Shown piece after piece: positions 37,656 through 50,888 of a DNA stretch of 64,000 nucleotides (position 1 is its first letter; each line of letters opens with the position of its first letter). The position numbers were made by a program, and so were the translations under genes. The notes below the pieces were generated by a model. It had not been told where the DNA came from. It was given only the letters and a program-made list of their open reading frames with translations, and did not search any database. Source of the stretch: Adiantum capillus-veneris (lineage: Eukaryota > Streptophyta > Polypodiopsida > Polypodiales > Pteridaceae); NCBI GenBank assembly GCA_014529385.2, contig CM043953.1, forward strand, positions 75,232,372-75,296,371, written 5' to 3'.

Positions 37656-39418
37656 GATGGCCTATGCTAGTGTATTTATGGCTTAATCGGATGTGTTTTC
37701 TCACTAATTTCACTTGTGTGTTTATAGTTTTGTGGATTTTGGATATGTGTGTATGAGCAATGTGTTCTTTTTTCCCTAATTTTTCTTGCTAATCTCACTA
37801 ATTTTTACTAACTTACATACTAATATTCTACTAAGGATTGGAGTTTTCAACCGTTCAACCGATCTTCATTGGAAAGGTAAACAAGATGGTATTCTCGACC
37901 TCCCTAGAATCTAACATGTGTAGAGATGCCATGATGATTCTATGTTATGCTATGATAATCAACACCATGTCAATGCTATACTAATTAACACCATGCCAAT
38001 GATATGTTAATTACAACACGTCGATGCTATGTTATGCTATAAATTTTCTTGAAATGTTCATTTTCATGCCGTCGTAATGTCAAAATTTCTCAGATTTGGA
38101 GGCGTATGGAATTGACAAGTTCGATTGCTAATTGGCAAATGTACATTGCTAATTGTGTGCCTAATTGATCTAATTTCATGCTTGAATGGGCAATTGCAAG
38201 TGTGTGTGCATTCTAATTGAGTGTGTGTATGCTTAATTATAAGTGTGTGTGCACTATTTTGCCCTTGTTTGGGCACCTAAAAATCAATGTGTGCTTAAGA
38301 ATTTTTCAATTGTGATGATTGATTTGTGTTATGCTCATGCCCAACTAGAGATTTGTGAAATCAAATTGCAATTTTGACAGGATTAACCCTTTTGTGTGTG
38401 CATTTAAAAATTGGCAAAAACTGCTAATTATTAGTGTGTGTGTCTAAAAAGTGCTTAATGTGCATGATTAATTCAATGGTTTGATTGCATATGTGATGTG
38501 TGTAATGGTTAATTGCTGCGTTTTGGAGCTCAAAACAGGGATTCACACACTCCAAATGCACCAAATATTGACCTAATTTGTGGATTTTAATTGCCTAGTT
38601 TGGATTTTATTGGTGAAATTATTTGGCAATTGCATCGATGTGATTATTGTAATTTAATTTGGTTGCACCAATCCCCTATGCGTGGAGATTTTTTGAAAAA
38701 AAAGATATTTTTTGGGATAATCTTTTGTTATTTTTTGCTTAATTCCGAAAAAAATTGATATTTTGCGATCTTGATGAGCTATTTTATGTGCATATTTATG
38801 GCATCATGTTGAGCGTATTTGTGCCCTCCATGGTCATGTTTTGAGCGTTTCACTATTTCCGAGGGTCGGGTTGTTGATTTTGTCATAATTGATGTTTTTG
38901 ACAAAAACTGCTATTTTTGGTCTGCTCATGCGTGTCGAAACTGTTTGATTGTGATTGTCGATGATTTTTTGAGATTTCTGAAAAATTTTGGGAAAGTTTT
39001 GGTTATTTTTTTGGATTTTCGGGTGAATTTTAACGTTTTTGGCTAATTTTCAGATTAAAATTGGCATTTCTAAGCATTTAAAAATTAAAAAATTAAAAAA
39101 TTAAAAATTTGCTTCGACAAGTGCTGGCGGTTGATCTTGAGCTTGGACGCACGTTTCGACAAATTTCAATAGTTGTGCGGATCTGACGGTCAATCGAGCT
39201 TTGGCTTTGGATAAAGCGAACCTATCTTTTCCCGAGCACTACCTTTCGGCGCACGAACGCTCGCCCACTTACTCTACTGTATTTTCCTCTCTCTCCTAAT
39301 AGTTTCCTAAGACGTTAAAATACTTTTCATCTTCTTCTTACTTTGATTGTTGCTCTTTGTTTTATTACCCATACAAACACTTAATCTCTCTCTTCTCTCA
39401 CTCTCTCTAACTTTCTCT

Positions 39419-39467
<49 letters not shown>

Positions 39468-39518
39468 ACTTACTGTCCCCCTCACACACACACACCGACT
39501 CTCTCTCTGCCCCGCTGA

Positions 39519-39556
<38 letters not shown>

Positions 39557-39625
39557 ACTCGCACCACGTGGCGTGAATACACTCAATCACCCACACACAC
39601 GTGACACACCCACTCTCTCCCTGCC

Positions 39626-39699
<74 letters not shown>

Positions 39700-40779
39700 A
39701 CTTTCGTTATGTGCCTTGTCCTCTTCGCTTCATGCTGACTTGGAAGCCCTGTGCGTTCTGCGCCAGCCCACCCACCGTTGACTGCCTTCGTCGCGACTCG
39801 CCTGCAGATTTCTCGCCGTCAACGCGCCCAGCTCACCCAGGAAAGCTTTTTAATTATTTTTTAAAAACTCATATTTGTTTTAGTTTTTCATTCATAAAAA
39901 GAAAATTTTTTAAAAAACATAAAAACAAAAAAGCCAAATAACCATTAAAAAATTAAAAAAAAAGAAAAAAAGAGGTTCAAAAATTTAAAAAATAGAAACT
40001 CAACCAAATTTCATTAAAAATTTACAAAAAAATAAAAAACTTCACAAAAACTCCTAAAAAATCAAAGATTGATCAAATAAATCACAAAAAATTGTAAAAT
40101 TCATAAAACACTAAAAAAAATCTATAGAAAAAAGAAAAAATACACCAAGTATTTTAAAAAATTCAAATTTTTTTGTAAATATTCATAAAATATCAAAAAA
40201 TTTAGAAAATTCAAAATTTCACAAAAAATAATAGAAATAAGGGGAGAGGAGAAAAAAAAAAGAAGCAAAAAGCAAAGCTAAGAGAATCACACACCGCAAA
40301 GGGGAGTAAGTCGAGCAATCAGCGAAAAAGCCATAAACGGCAGAAAATGTGAAAAATCGAGCGAAGCGAACAGTGAGTCGGTCCTAAATTCAAAAATTTA
40401 TCCCAAAAAGTGAAAATCAAGAAGTTTGAAACCAAACGATCAAAAACTCGTCAAAATGAAATCGAGCACATAAAAGCGCAGTTCGAAATGGCTTTTCAAT
40501 AAAACCAATCCATTAGGGTAGTTTCACGCTTGAAAATTACGACTTGGAGCTGAAAATAGCAGATTTTGGTTGAAAATTAGCAAGAGCGAGTTTCAAAATT
40601 TGTGAGAGTTTCACATCTGGACCAAGAAAACTGGTGATGATCTCGGCTCGAATGATTACCTCAAGCTGCCAGAACTGGTGACATAAAAGTCAAAATCAAC
40701 GGAAGCTAAAGTTCAGAAGGCTACACAAAGGTCACCATCAAAATCTCCTCCAAAGAGATAGATTCTTCTAGAAAGTACA
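37656..40779 (+). other. Leader of the polymerase-less element
   Basis: No supported gene. It is AT-rich with TG-rich stretches at 38100-38540, (CT)n tracts at 39421-39464, 39521-39555 and 39629-39698, then about 400 bases (39850-40260) that are extremely A-rich. Confidence 0.6.
39421..39698. repeat. (CT)n microsatellite cluster
   Basis: Three CT tracts of roughly 22, 17 and 35 units separated by short CA-containing sequence. Confidence 0.95.
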
Positions 40780-42365
40780 ATGGATCTTCTAAGATCAAAA
40801 GTTACCCAAATGCAAGCAGACAATTCTCAACAATTGCAATCAAAAGGTGCAATATTACAACCAATGGAGTCAACAGCAATTGAAGCAGGTGGTCAAAGCA
40901 AAGAAAATGTAGATAAAGCTGAACCAAAGGAAACAACCACAACAAAGTTAGTCTTTTCAGAAAGAAATCTCGAGAAGATCAAGTGCAACATTACTGGTGA
41001 GCACGAAGAAAAGCTGTCAACTGAAGCAAAGCTAGATTTTCAGGTGCTACACAAGAACCTCATGTTTTTCAAACTTGGAAAAAATGTGGCCAACCATAGC
41101 TAGAAGATGCTCCTGAATTTGTGAGCATATCTGGAGACAAAGGAGTAGAATGTTGGGGAATCATCTCCACCACCATTGAAGTAAGTTTATAGAACATTAT
41201 AGCCCAATTCCATGTGATCACAGTAAAAGATATACCTGATGGCCTCATATTGGGAAAGTCACTATCTCAGAAGGTTTTAGAGATATAGAATGCAAACAAG
41301 ATGCAGTCTTCAGAGACAACCAAGAATAAAGACCAACAATGGTCACCCGCGGACGACATCACAAAGTCCTCGAGCACAATTAAAATGAAGACTGATATCA
41401 AAGCAGATCTTATTGAAGATGATTCATCTCCATCAAACAGAAATTCAGAAGAGCTAGAAGCACATCAGGCATCAAGAAGTGCAGATCAAACAGAGCAAAG
41501 GGCAACCATGACAGCTATTGAGTAGAAAATTTCACCAAAGCCAGAAGTAAAGAAGAACGAAGTTGCAAACACCCAGGAAGAAATAGGAAGTCCAAAGATC
41601 CAAACATTACCAGCTAAAGCAAGTGATGTAGATCAAATTGGAAAATAGAGTCTCAAGCCACCTTCCATAAAGACACAGCTAGATCAAGATGAGACCATGG
41701 CAAAAGTAGAAGAGAGATCTTCAATAGAACAAACAATGAGAGTATCTATAGTTCTCAGTAGTGTAAATGGAGCAAGTGTCAGATGCAATGCCCTATTGGA
41801 TAAAGAAGTAGATTGCAATGTGATTTTAGAGAACATCCAAAGGATCCTCCAGCTCACTCCATGCAAACATGATAGCAAAACAATACTAGGTATGCATACA
41901 GGTCAAAAAGACATGGTTGCTATTCTTAGCATCCAAAAGCATGAAGAGTAGGTAGAGTTTCAAATAAATCCTTCAAAAGAAATTCTTGTAGATGTCATCC
42001 TTGGACATTGGTGGTTAGACCAACACAAGGCTTACAAAGAAGATACAATGCTAATACTCTCTTTTCCAAGAGGTCGCCTGCAACATTTACAAGTATCGTT
42101 AATGCTAGATTCAAAGTTGCAGAAGGCACAAGAATCAAAGACAAATCTTGTAGGCAAAGGTGAAGCCAAAGTGAACCTTCCACCGATTAACACAAAAGGT
42201 GTGACAACATATGCCTTTACATCAAAGAACCCTCATGGATTAGATACTTGTAGCAGGTCAGGCTTTCAAAACCTTAAGTCAATTGTTGACCCAATTGAAA
42301 CCTCTAAGGAGACACCCAGAAAAGCAAATATGTTTCAGCCAAAGTACTCAGAAAGGAAAAGATAG
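40780..42365 (+). pseudogene. Degenerate coding region with retropepsin-like features
   Basis: Frames at 41301, 41697 and 42048 are in phase and separated only by TAG stops (41523, 41647, 41949); 40780-41103 is in another phase. Around 41721-42060 the order CNALLD, then ILENI, then VDVILGHWWLDQH resembles an aspartic protease active site and its C-terminal hydrophobic-hydrophobic-Gly motif, but the expected D-S/T-G reads D-K-E. An earlier segment near 41150-41275 (IIAQFHVITVKDIPDGLILG) has a similar closing motif. The N-terminal part is Lys/Glu/Gln-rich. The assignment is tentative, since no polymerase supports it. Confidence 0.45.
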
Positions 42366-43950
42366 TCAAGCAAGTGTGTGTTCCGAGCAGTTTAATCAAA
42401 GTCAACGATACGGTTTGGATTAAAGACAAGAAATCAACATAGAAAGACAAACACATGGGATGGATAGCATCATAATGGAGCTAAAAAGAACAGGAGTACT
42501 ATAGAGGTAACATACAGATATGGGTACCAAAACCGCATGTTAGAGCATATGAAGTGAAATCAAGACCCCCCAAGTAAGAAGGCCCACAAGGTATCAACCT
42601 CGACAATATCCTAGGATATGTAAGCAGCAGGTATACGCTAGAACAACATTGAAAGATGCTAAAGTCTACCACAACTCTCAAGAGGATACATAACAAAGAT
42701 GGATTTCAAAGAACCACAAGACAACTGCAACTACACCAGACCTACATGAAGATCTCAAGAGCTCAACAAGACGTAGAGTGAAGAAAAGTTAACAAAGGAG
42801 ATACAAAGGTCCTCAAGAATTTGGATTCGTGAGTCTTCCAATGCTATGAGTCAAAAGCCAGATGCCGACAGCCAACAAAGGCCTACAACAACATCAAATA
42901 TTTCTTATAACAGGCCCAATTAAAGAATCAAATAGATAATGGAGTCTTCATAGTCAAAGAAGGACAAACCCAACCAACACGAATGCAGATTTGAAGAAGA
43001 TAAAACAGGTATGGAAAAAGAAACCTTTAATGCCAACTTGGTCCTTCACTATTACTCTTTTTGAGGATTCAAGATTACTTTTACTTGAAGAAATGTTTGT
43101 AGTAAGCACAAGAATGTAAAAAGTCACGTCGCTAGGGTGCAAAAAACACTCTTTGACATAGTCAGAGTCGGGCTACTGAGCCATAAAATGAGCAAAGCAT
43201 TAGTCCCAAAGCTTTACGTCATAATAAACTCTGTGTTAAGAGTCGTAGTTATTAGGCTTACGCTGAAATTGGAAGAGTTGAGCATATCTTAGTTGTGTCG
43301 ATCATGTTGGATGAGATGAGCATAAGAGTCAAAGTCTATTAACTTAATCATGGTGAAGTGTCGCAGAGTTCAATACTCACGCATAGTGCATAGTAAGATG
43401 AGAGCACATATCCTAGACAACGAAAACCATTCTTAAAGAGATGCCTTCTTGCAAAGCCATGTCATTTGCTTTTATAACTACATCATCTTTTTGAAGAACC
43501 CCTCAAAATCTTTCTTGCACAACATATTGTTTTCCATGCATTTCTGTGTATGCATATATAGGAAGTCCCACATGCATTACACACTCTTTTTTGCTTCCAC
43601 CTATGCACCTTGAGTGGACTAAAACAGGCAAACCAATGTTCCATCATGCTACCCTCTCATATTTGCTGCCTTTTTTATTTCCATATCTATCAACAAATAA
43701 TCCCTTGAGTACTTTATTGATATTTCCCATGCTAATAAGTACTCCAATAATGCGCATATCGCAAAGACACTTTTTTCCATTGGGTTTTTCCCTTTGGTCA
43801 TCCAGGTATTAGACCCTAATTTAGAACCTCATCATTGTACTTCTTTTGTACATAGTCCTAATAAGTAAACAAAGCCTCATCATTATGCTATTACAATTGA
43901 CAAATGTAACATCATCTCTCACATCAGAAACAACTTTGGATCAGTGAAGA
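42366..43950 (+). other. 3' interior of the polymerase-less element
   Basis: Stop-rich sequence with no domain I recognise, then spacer up to the right LTR. No clear polypurine tract is visible before it. Confidence 0.4.
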
Positions 43951-43951
43951 T

Positions 43952-44879
43952 GCTGTACAAATTGAACCTCATCAACAAATTAACAAAAGCTGTTAAAGAC
44001 CAAAGACGTATAAATGCACATCGAGGATGAATACAAAGAAGCAGCAAAGATTGGAGCTACACATTTTTTACATTTTCCAAAATGGCCATGTATAGTAAGT
44101 TTCCGATTCATTTCAAGCCATTGGAATATTTTTAATGTGTTATGGGCTCAATGGGAGTTCCAAGCTATAAAGAACAGGACAGTTAGTGTGCCTAGGTGCA
44201 GATTTAGTAAGTGGTGGAGCCCTAAAGGCCTTGGGCGCCCAGACATTGCATATTTTTACCCTACGTATAGAAGGTAGTGTGTAAAAGAAATTATGGTTCT
44301 CAAGCTCATTTGTTGAGACCACTCTTTGGTGAGAGCTCATGAGGTGTGTGGCTATGGAGTCCTTAAGCTTCTCCTTGCTCATGTGACTTGATTAACACTA
44401 ATCAATGCTTAATTCTCTTTCACTATGCCTCTCTCATACTTCTTGTGATTGCTAATGATGCTTAGATTAGCTAGATCGTAACTAATTAGTGGTTAATTCC
44501 TCTCTAATCTTGTGTGATTTCCCTCTTTTTCTTCTGTGTGCATGTAGGTTTGATTGGAGTGTGGTGCTTGATAGATTTATGTGTGTGTGCTTGCGATTAG
44601 TGTGTTGCATGATAGGATTAGTGTTGTGTGCATCTTGCAATCGTTAGTGTGTGTGATTGGGTTGATTGGAGGTGAAGGGAAGTGGATGTAGATATTTCCT
44701 ATCATTGTGTCTTAGCTCCTCTATAGGCCAAGAAGCTTACCTCATAGAGGCACCATTCGTGTTGCCATGATTAGCTCACTAATCGTGTGAATGTTTCCAT
44801 GCCCTAGTCGGGTAGCTCATCTCTTCGAATTGATAATTTTGTTGGTCATTGGAGCTATGCTATGATGGTACCCCCAACA
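43952..44879 (+). repeat. 3' LTR of the polymerase-less element
   Basis: Aligns to 36734-37635 from 43980 on. The first 25 or so bases are too diverged to fix the exact start. It ends CCCCCAACA and is followed by TTGAT. Confidence 0.85.
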
Positions 44880-44884
44880 TTGAT

Positions 44885-46105
44885 AGGCTAAATCTGGCCC
44901 TTGGAGAGTAAGACCCGTGGGGTTTGTTTGTAGTTTGTCTAGAAGTTCATTTTGGTCTTTTAGCTTGGCCTTTGCTTGAGCTATTTGAATGTTTGCTATA
45001 ACCAAGTGCATTTGCATCCACTAAGAGTGTGCACTTGTATTCGATATAGTGATATCAAGCTCTTTGATCTTTTTTTCTTGCTCTTTGCTTGTAGAGGATA
45101 ACTTCTCCATAGTCACGGTCATGTCGGTCATGTCATCCATTGCTTTGCAACTGATCTTTTGTAGGCTTTCAATTTGTACCTAGGGCTTATCATGTAAGCC
45201 TTGATACTCTTCCAAGATGGAATTTTCTACGGTCATGTCGATCATGTCATCCATTGCTTTGCAACTGATCTTTTGTAGGCTTTCAATTTGTACCTAGGGC
45301 TTATCATGTAAGCCTTGATACTCTTCCAAGATGGAATTTTCTACTTCCAACCATTTGGTTAAGTTCTAGTGAGAGCTTTCAACCTCATGTATCTTGCATT
45401 CACGTGAGCATACTTTATGATATGGTGGAAAAATTGTATAGAGTCCTCTAAATATTTCATTTGTGCCAGTTGGGAAGTTGTGGCCTTGTCTTGCTCTATT
45501 TTCTCCTCTTCTTTCACCTCCTTTATACTTATTTCCTTTGTGTGATCTTTGAGATCCTCTTTTTCCTATTCTTTAGAGTGTATGTCCTTTGGTACTTCTT
45601 TTTCACTAGTTTAAGGTTCTCGAGATGTTACCTCAAGGGGATTTTCTTCTTTGGGTTCTTCTTGGGGGGAAAGGGCTTTTGGCATTATAGACTTAGGCAC
45701 AAGAGAAGTTCCTTTTGCATCTCTGCCATCTTGGGTTGTATCTTCTTTATCTTCACCTTCTTGAGTTCTTTCCCTCTCTTCTTGGTCATATAGGAATTCT
45801 AAGTTAGCTAGAGGTCCATCGTCTTGTCTGTACAACGGGATTTTAGTCTTGAGCTTGTGAGGGTTTGGATGACAAAAATCTTCTAAGTCACCATGGAGGC
45901 CTCTTTATCTCAAAGCCGTTTGTTTCCCTTTCTAATCTAGTAGCTCTTTGAGATGGTTCCTCTATAAGAATTGGTGGGGGTGCTCTAATGTGCTTGGAGC
46001 TTCGCTCACCTAGAGTTTGTTTACCCTTAGCGGCTCTCTTCCTCTCCTCCTATATCAGAGGGTCCTTGAGCACCTTCGGCCGTACGTTTTTGTGATTGAT
46101 CTTTC
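44885..46105 (-). pseudogene. Copy of the unidentified coiled-coil element
   Basis: Minus-strand frames (45611-45835, 44817-45017) match copy 1, including LEFLYDQEERERTQEGEDKEDTTQD and NELLDKLQTN. It contains a local 113-base duplication and ends at TTTTTGTGATTGAT, where Copia sequence begins. It lies directly to the right of the LTR element inserted into it. Confidence 0.6.
45118..45344. repeat. 113-bp tandem duplication inside the coiled-coil element
   Basis: Both copies begin GGTCATGTCGGTCATG or GGTCATGTCGATCATG (45118 and 45231) and are nearly identical. Copy 1 of the element (24940-25090) has only one such unit, so the duplication is local. Confidence 0.85.
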
Positions 46106-46106
46106 A

Positions 46107-47146
46107 TCACAACGAAGCGCCTGAATCAAGAATCCATGTATGGGACACTTCACCACTAACAAGTAGCTCTGCTGGCATAGAACTCTGCAAAGATAGAGTT
46201 TCTTGTGCATCATAAAATAGATCATTATTTTCAGTCAACATATTGATGTCTTGTGCATCACAATCATCTTGCACGATGTTCAGTTCTTCAATCTTAACCG
46301 AACTCTTTGGTTTCTCCTCTTTATCATCATTGTCTTTGCCTTTGCCTTTACCTTTGTCACGCTTCCAAGCATAACAATCCTTCTTTATGTGACCAAACTT
46401 ATCACAATAATGGCATTGAACATTGCGACGACCAGGAGACTTTGATCTACCCTTTGAAGCATCTCTATTGCCCTCTTTCTTGGATTCACGATTCCAAGAA
46501 TGAACTTTATGCTGTTTTCCATCCTTTTGCACATAATAAGCTTCGCCATGATGCGAGCTATCCATATCCTTGCGACCATTTCCTCTGACAAAAGATAACT
46601 AGTGACATCAATGTGCACTAGCGTACCATTAGGAGCAAAGTTACTGACAGATGTGCAAAAGATATCCCATGAGGGTGGCAACGAACAAAGTAAGAAGATT
46701 GCTTTCATCTCGTCATCAATGTTGATATGTTGTGCACGAATCTGAGCAAATAGAGAATCAAAGTCATTAATATGACTGGCAACACTGGCTGACTCCTTCA
46801 TGCGAAGGTTAAACAGTTTTCGCATCATGAAAACCTTATTACTTGCTGTATCCTTCTCATAAGTGTTGCATAACTTTTGCCATAAAGCATAGGCAGATTC
46901 ACATTCTAGCACTAAAAAGTACACTGAATCAGCAAGGTGCAGTCTAATCGTAGACCTGCATAGCTCATCAAGCTCCTCCCATTGAAACTGAGTCATGTGC
47001 ATATCTTCAGTTCTAGCCGCATAGGTAATAGGCAACTTTTGCTTCTTTTGGACAAGCACATCATGCATTTGGTTCTTCCAAAGCTGAAAATTAGTGCCAT
47101 CAAACTTCTTTATGTCATAAATGTCACGGTCATTGCTAGTAGACAT
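46107..47146 (-). pseudogene. Copia gag with protease start
   Basis: The frame from 47146 shows a UBN2/gag domain (IKKFDGTNFQLWKNQMHDVL, NKVFMMRKLFNLRMKE, SHINDFDSLFAQIRA, LLSEEM). After a frameshift near 46570-46600, a second frame (46565 to 46107) carries an intact zinc knuckle CHYCDKFGHIKKDC and the protease start WILDSGAS, then ends in foreign sequence. It is a different family from the Copia at 25984: gag identity is clearly low and the LTR is only 259 bases. Confidence 0.85.
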
Positions 47147-48193
47147 GGTGACAAAACTACCAAAAGATTCTGGGAAAATTTCGGCAGAGTCTCCTTTGTA
47201 TTTGGGACTATGTCAACCAAAATACGAGACAAAATGACCAAGTATGGCACTCACAAAGCATAAAAGAGAGCAATGCCTCTCAGAAGCACACTGTATAGAG
47301 ACAAACTGAGGTGCATAAACAGTCAAACTGACCATAGACTGCCAACTCGGCGTCAAAAGCACCTATACCACTCTATACATATCCTATGGCGAGGCCTCGT
47401 AAGGGATGCTCCAGCTACCTGTATCACCAAAGGTATCTCCACATTTGAGAATACCCCAGCTCAATGAAAATCTCACTCTATCGACCCTCAACAACGTAGG
47501 TTATGCAGCAAAAAACGTATAGCCAAGTCTCAGAAATGGCTATCTTCCGGACCAAGTCTTAGAAGTGGCTGGGACTGCCGTACTAGCTAGAAGATGGCTC
47601 CACAAATTCGTACAATGGCAGTATCCACAAAGACGTACAAGTCTATCAAGATGCTCAAACAGGCGTCAAAAGCATGTGCCTGCAACTAACCATCCCTGTG
47701 GGGAGTCAATCCGCTCTCAAAAGAGCTCAAACACTGTCAAAAGTGTCAACATATGCATGTACGCATAAACAACTGCTCCCACTGGAACCATAATATCGCA
47801 AGCACTCAAACCTGTACCTGTACCTGTAGTCGAAGAAGACAATGCTGTCAAGCTCCCACTCTATTTGTGTGTATGAGGCCACTCCGAAAGAGGCTACACA
47901 CTCCTGAATGAGCCGTGGGCTCTCGTAGATGGAAGAGACTGCAACAATGGTACCTGTAACTGGCTATGGAAGCACTGCAGCACAAACTACCACAAGAGGG
48001 CTGAAAATTTCAGCTCCTGAACCGTAGCTCGAATGGGGTTTCTGATGGCTCGAATGACTCCGAAAGGGAGGTAAAACCGCATGAAGCTTGGTGGAAAATC
48101 TCTCGGGAAGCTGAACTTGCCAATGGCGAAATCGGAATCCTGTTTGCACTCTTGAAAGTGCGCGTGTGCGGAAATGATTTCGGGATTGAAACC
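47147..48193 (-). other. Leader of the partial Copia element
   Basis: About 1 kb between primer site and gag with no supported gene. Short frames on both strands are not consistent. Confidence 0.5.
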
Positions 48194-48205
48194 GCTCTGA
48201 TACCA
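48194..48205 (-). promoter_or_regulatory. Primer binding site, initiator tRNA-Met
   Basis: The + strand GCTCTGATACCA is the exact complement of TGGTATCAGAGC, the canonical site of plant Copia elements. It is two bases from the LTR. Confidence 0.92.
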
Positions 48206-48207
48206 GA

Positions 48208-48466
48208 TGATGGGGAGGAGCTGGGAGCACAACGGAAGAAGAATACGCACGCATACACTCACACACACACCACCATAGCCACACACAGGTTGAAGGGGGA
48301 GAGCCAACGTACTGTATGTCCCCTTTCTTTCTTCTCTTAGCTTATGCACTAAGGCACAATACACATTGCACTTAGTGTTAGTGGCTCACACAAGTGTATA
48401 GCCATACACTTAGGGTTAGCGGCAGTTAGTGATGGGCGGTCGGCTACATGGCCATTAAACCTAACA
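48208..48466 (-). repeat. 5' LTR of the partial Copia element
   Basis: On the minus strand it starts TGTTAGGTTTAATGG and ends TCATCA beside the primer site. No second copy is in the window, so the limits rest on the TG...CA ends and the primer site. Confidence 0.75.
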
Positions 48467-50863
48467 CTTCTTGATTATGAAGATAAATGCAACAACACAA
48501 TATGGTACTATGGCTTCTAATACTTTTTTGGTTTCCACATAGAATCAATGCTGAGATTTATGAAGAAATGGAACCAATAGCCCAAGGATATACCAAGGAA
48601 TGCGATATTTATCACATAGTAGTAGCTCAAATGACAAACTGTCTAATCATTTCTTCCTTTTAGTTTTCATGTTTCTCTTCAAGAAAAAATTGAGGTTTAT
48701 ATATCTTATATGTAGATTGTGGTTCTATAAATACCTATAAAATGTTATATGTACAGGTAAGACAGGCCTCCAAATCATGCAGCTTCCCCCCCGCCCCCCC
48801 CACACCCACTAACCCTCCCCCCTTTCTACCTACAATAGACATCAATAAGTGGGGCCTACCCCTATTGTATACGCTTATGACACCCCTATTTAAAACCCCT
48901 CTTCCTTACACTCACGTGATACCATATGTAACTACATAGTGAATCCCCCAGGGGTAGAGATAGGGAAAGGGAGAGAGATAGAGGAAAGAGGGAGAGAGAT
49001 AGGGATAGAAAGAGAGAGATAGAGGGAGATAAAGAGAGGAAAGAGGGAGAGAGATAGGGAAAGAGAAATAGAGAGATAGAATTAGGGAGAGATGGATTTT
49101 TGTAGTTATGTATATATATATATGTGTGTGTGTGTGTGTATGTATACATGCATGTATGTATATCTATGTAGTTATGTATATATATGTATATCTATGTAGT
49201 TATGTATATATGTGTATATGCATGTATATAGGCACTAAGCAATGGAGCATAGCAACCGATGGTCAAACACTTCCTCTTGGGTATAGTCCCTTTTTAATTG
49301 TGGCGTTGCGGTCTTCAATCTACTCAAGTATGGATTACCTCATCTTACCCCCGTTTTTACTACGATTGAGATTGTGATGATATATAAAGAGGTGCCACTA
49401 AACTATTGACACTACTAGCCCCTACTTAGGTCCAATAGTATATGCAGATATCTATCTACGTGAGTGAGTGCGTATTTATGTATCTGTGTGAGTGTGTATG
49501 TTTGTATATACATGTATGTAAGCACTAAAGATGCTTGTATCTATTTATCTACGTGTGTGTGTGTGTACACATAGATATATGTGTGTGTATATATATGATA
49601 GAGCTTGCTTCAGGAACGTCACTTGATAATTTTGTGACTATCACGTGCGTGCAGCAGAAGGGGTTAATAAATTTCATTTTTCCTCACATTTTCACATACA
49701 AAAGGGTGCCATAAAATGGAATTGGAAAAAAATAAAATAGATTGAGTAAAAAAGGCATATTTTCATTTATCAAATATTCATAGATAAGGATTTTTAATAA
49801 TAGTCCTTGAACGCACACAATATACACAATTTGAACATAGTGAACACCCCGAGGAGCTTGTGTGTATACATGCTAGGTATGTAGATTAAGTATAGGGAGA
49901 GTAAAAACCGGTTAGGTCCTTAATACTTTTCAATGCATCTCTTGTAGATATTTGGATGAGAGACCATCTCGTGAGGATGCCATCACATTTTTCCTTTGGT
50001 TGGTTCACATCTCAAGTGGGCGCCCATCCCGGGTGGACATCACCTCTAGTGGACCCGAGTCTTGATGCAATATGTCCAAACAATGAATTTAGATTTATAA
50101 GTAACTATTTTTTTGTGAGCATGAGTATAGATTTCTTTCTGTAATTTTCACGCATGGCCTTCCTACAACTTTGGAGGTGCCGGTCCATCTACATAGGTTC
50201 CTTCACGCGTGGTAGATCCGGATCTGCAGCGCACTTTGTCTTTACATGAGGAGTACTAGCATTCGGCACAAGAATTGTTTGGTTTCTATACACCACAATA
50301 GCTTGCGGCCTATGGTCTTTCACAATAGATCACACCGTTGGGGATCCAATGAGGGACTCCATATTTCTAGAGCCTCATGGGGATGATGTGGGATGGGTTT
50401 ATAGCCTCACTCCTATCTTATTGCAAACATAGCAAGAACCACAAACATAATTGTCAATCCATGGGACGAAAGCTGACTCGACTAGTGCATAGAGGCTACA
50501 AGAGGTTGTCAATCTCTTGGAAAACAACAGATAACTTGCATATTACACAAGCTACACTCAAATGATCAAAGTCACCAAAGGCTAATTGCTAATCGGTAAA
50601 CAAATCATAACTGTTACAGCATCAAATAACATCCAAATGTTACAAAACTTTTAGGATATGTATATAAGACCTAAGCACACATACTTATGGTCTTAAACCT
50701 CACTATTGATGAAGTGCAAAAATCACAATTATTAACAGCAGTGAGTTTTTGACCTAGTCGTTTTCAACCTAGAATGCATCTAAATACTTAGCAATGATGC
50801 CCCAATACCCCGCCTATGCTTACTTTGTGATTTCCTAGCTTAAATTCCTACTTGTGATGAAAT
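48467..50863. other. Spacer with microsatellites, no supported gene
   Basis: Contains a C-rich run (48785-48830), a degenerate purine tract of GAGAGATAGGG type (48950-49095), and TA/TG/GTAT repeats (49110-49230 and 49440-49600). The remainder is AT-rich. No frame shows a domain. Confidence 0.5.
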
Positions 50864-50866
50864 TAG
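50864..50866. repeat. Target site duplication TAG of the CACTA element (left)
   Basis: TAG before the left end equals TAG at 58692-58694. Three-base duplications are diagnostic of CACTA transposons. Confidence 0.9.
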
Positions 50867-50878
50867 CACTACAAGAGG
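50867..50878 (+). repeat. Left terminal inverted repeat
   Basis: CACTACAAGAGG, the exact reverse complement of 58680-58691. The CACTA start and the CAAGAGG continuation are typical of the superfamily. Confidence 0.95.
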
Positions 50879-50888
50879 CTCTTCACAT

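Larger units (their letters stand above)
36713..44879 (+). mobile_element. LTR retrotransposon without recognisable polymerase
   Basis: About 8.2 kb with two LTRs of about 900 bases, a 5-base target duplication and a tRNA-Asp-like primer site after the left LTR, so it reads on the + strand. The interior has a 3.1-kb leader with microsatellites and A-rich sequence. A weak coding region (40780-42365) follows with retropepsin-like features, then 1.5 kb with no clear frame. I see no reverse transcriptase, RNase H or integrase. It is probably non-autonomous. LTR copies differ visibly, so it is older than the gag-protease element at 10328. Confidence 0.82.
46106..48466 (-). mobile_element. Partial Copia element: LTR, primer site, gag and start of protease
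   Basis: A minus-strand Copia remnant with its 5' LTR at 48208-48466, primer site and 1-kb leader, and gag from 47146. It stops at the protease active site near 46110, where coiled-coil-element sequence begins. Integrase, reverse transcriptase and the 3' LTR are absent. The junction is therefore a deletion or recombination point, not an element end. Confidence 0.8.
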
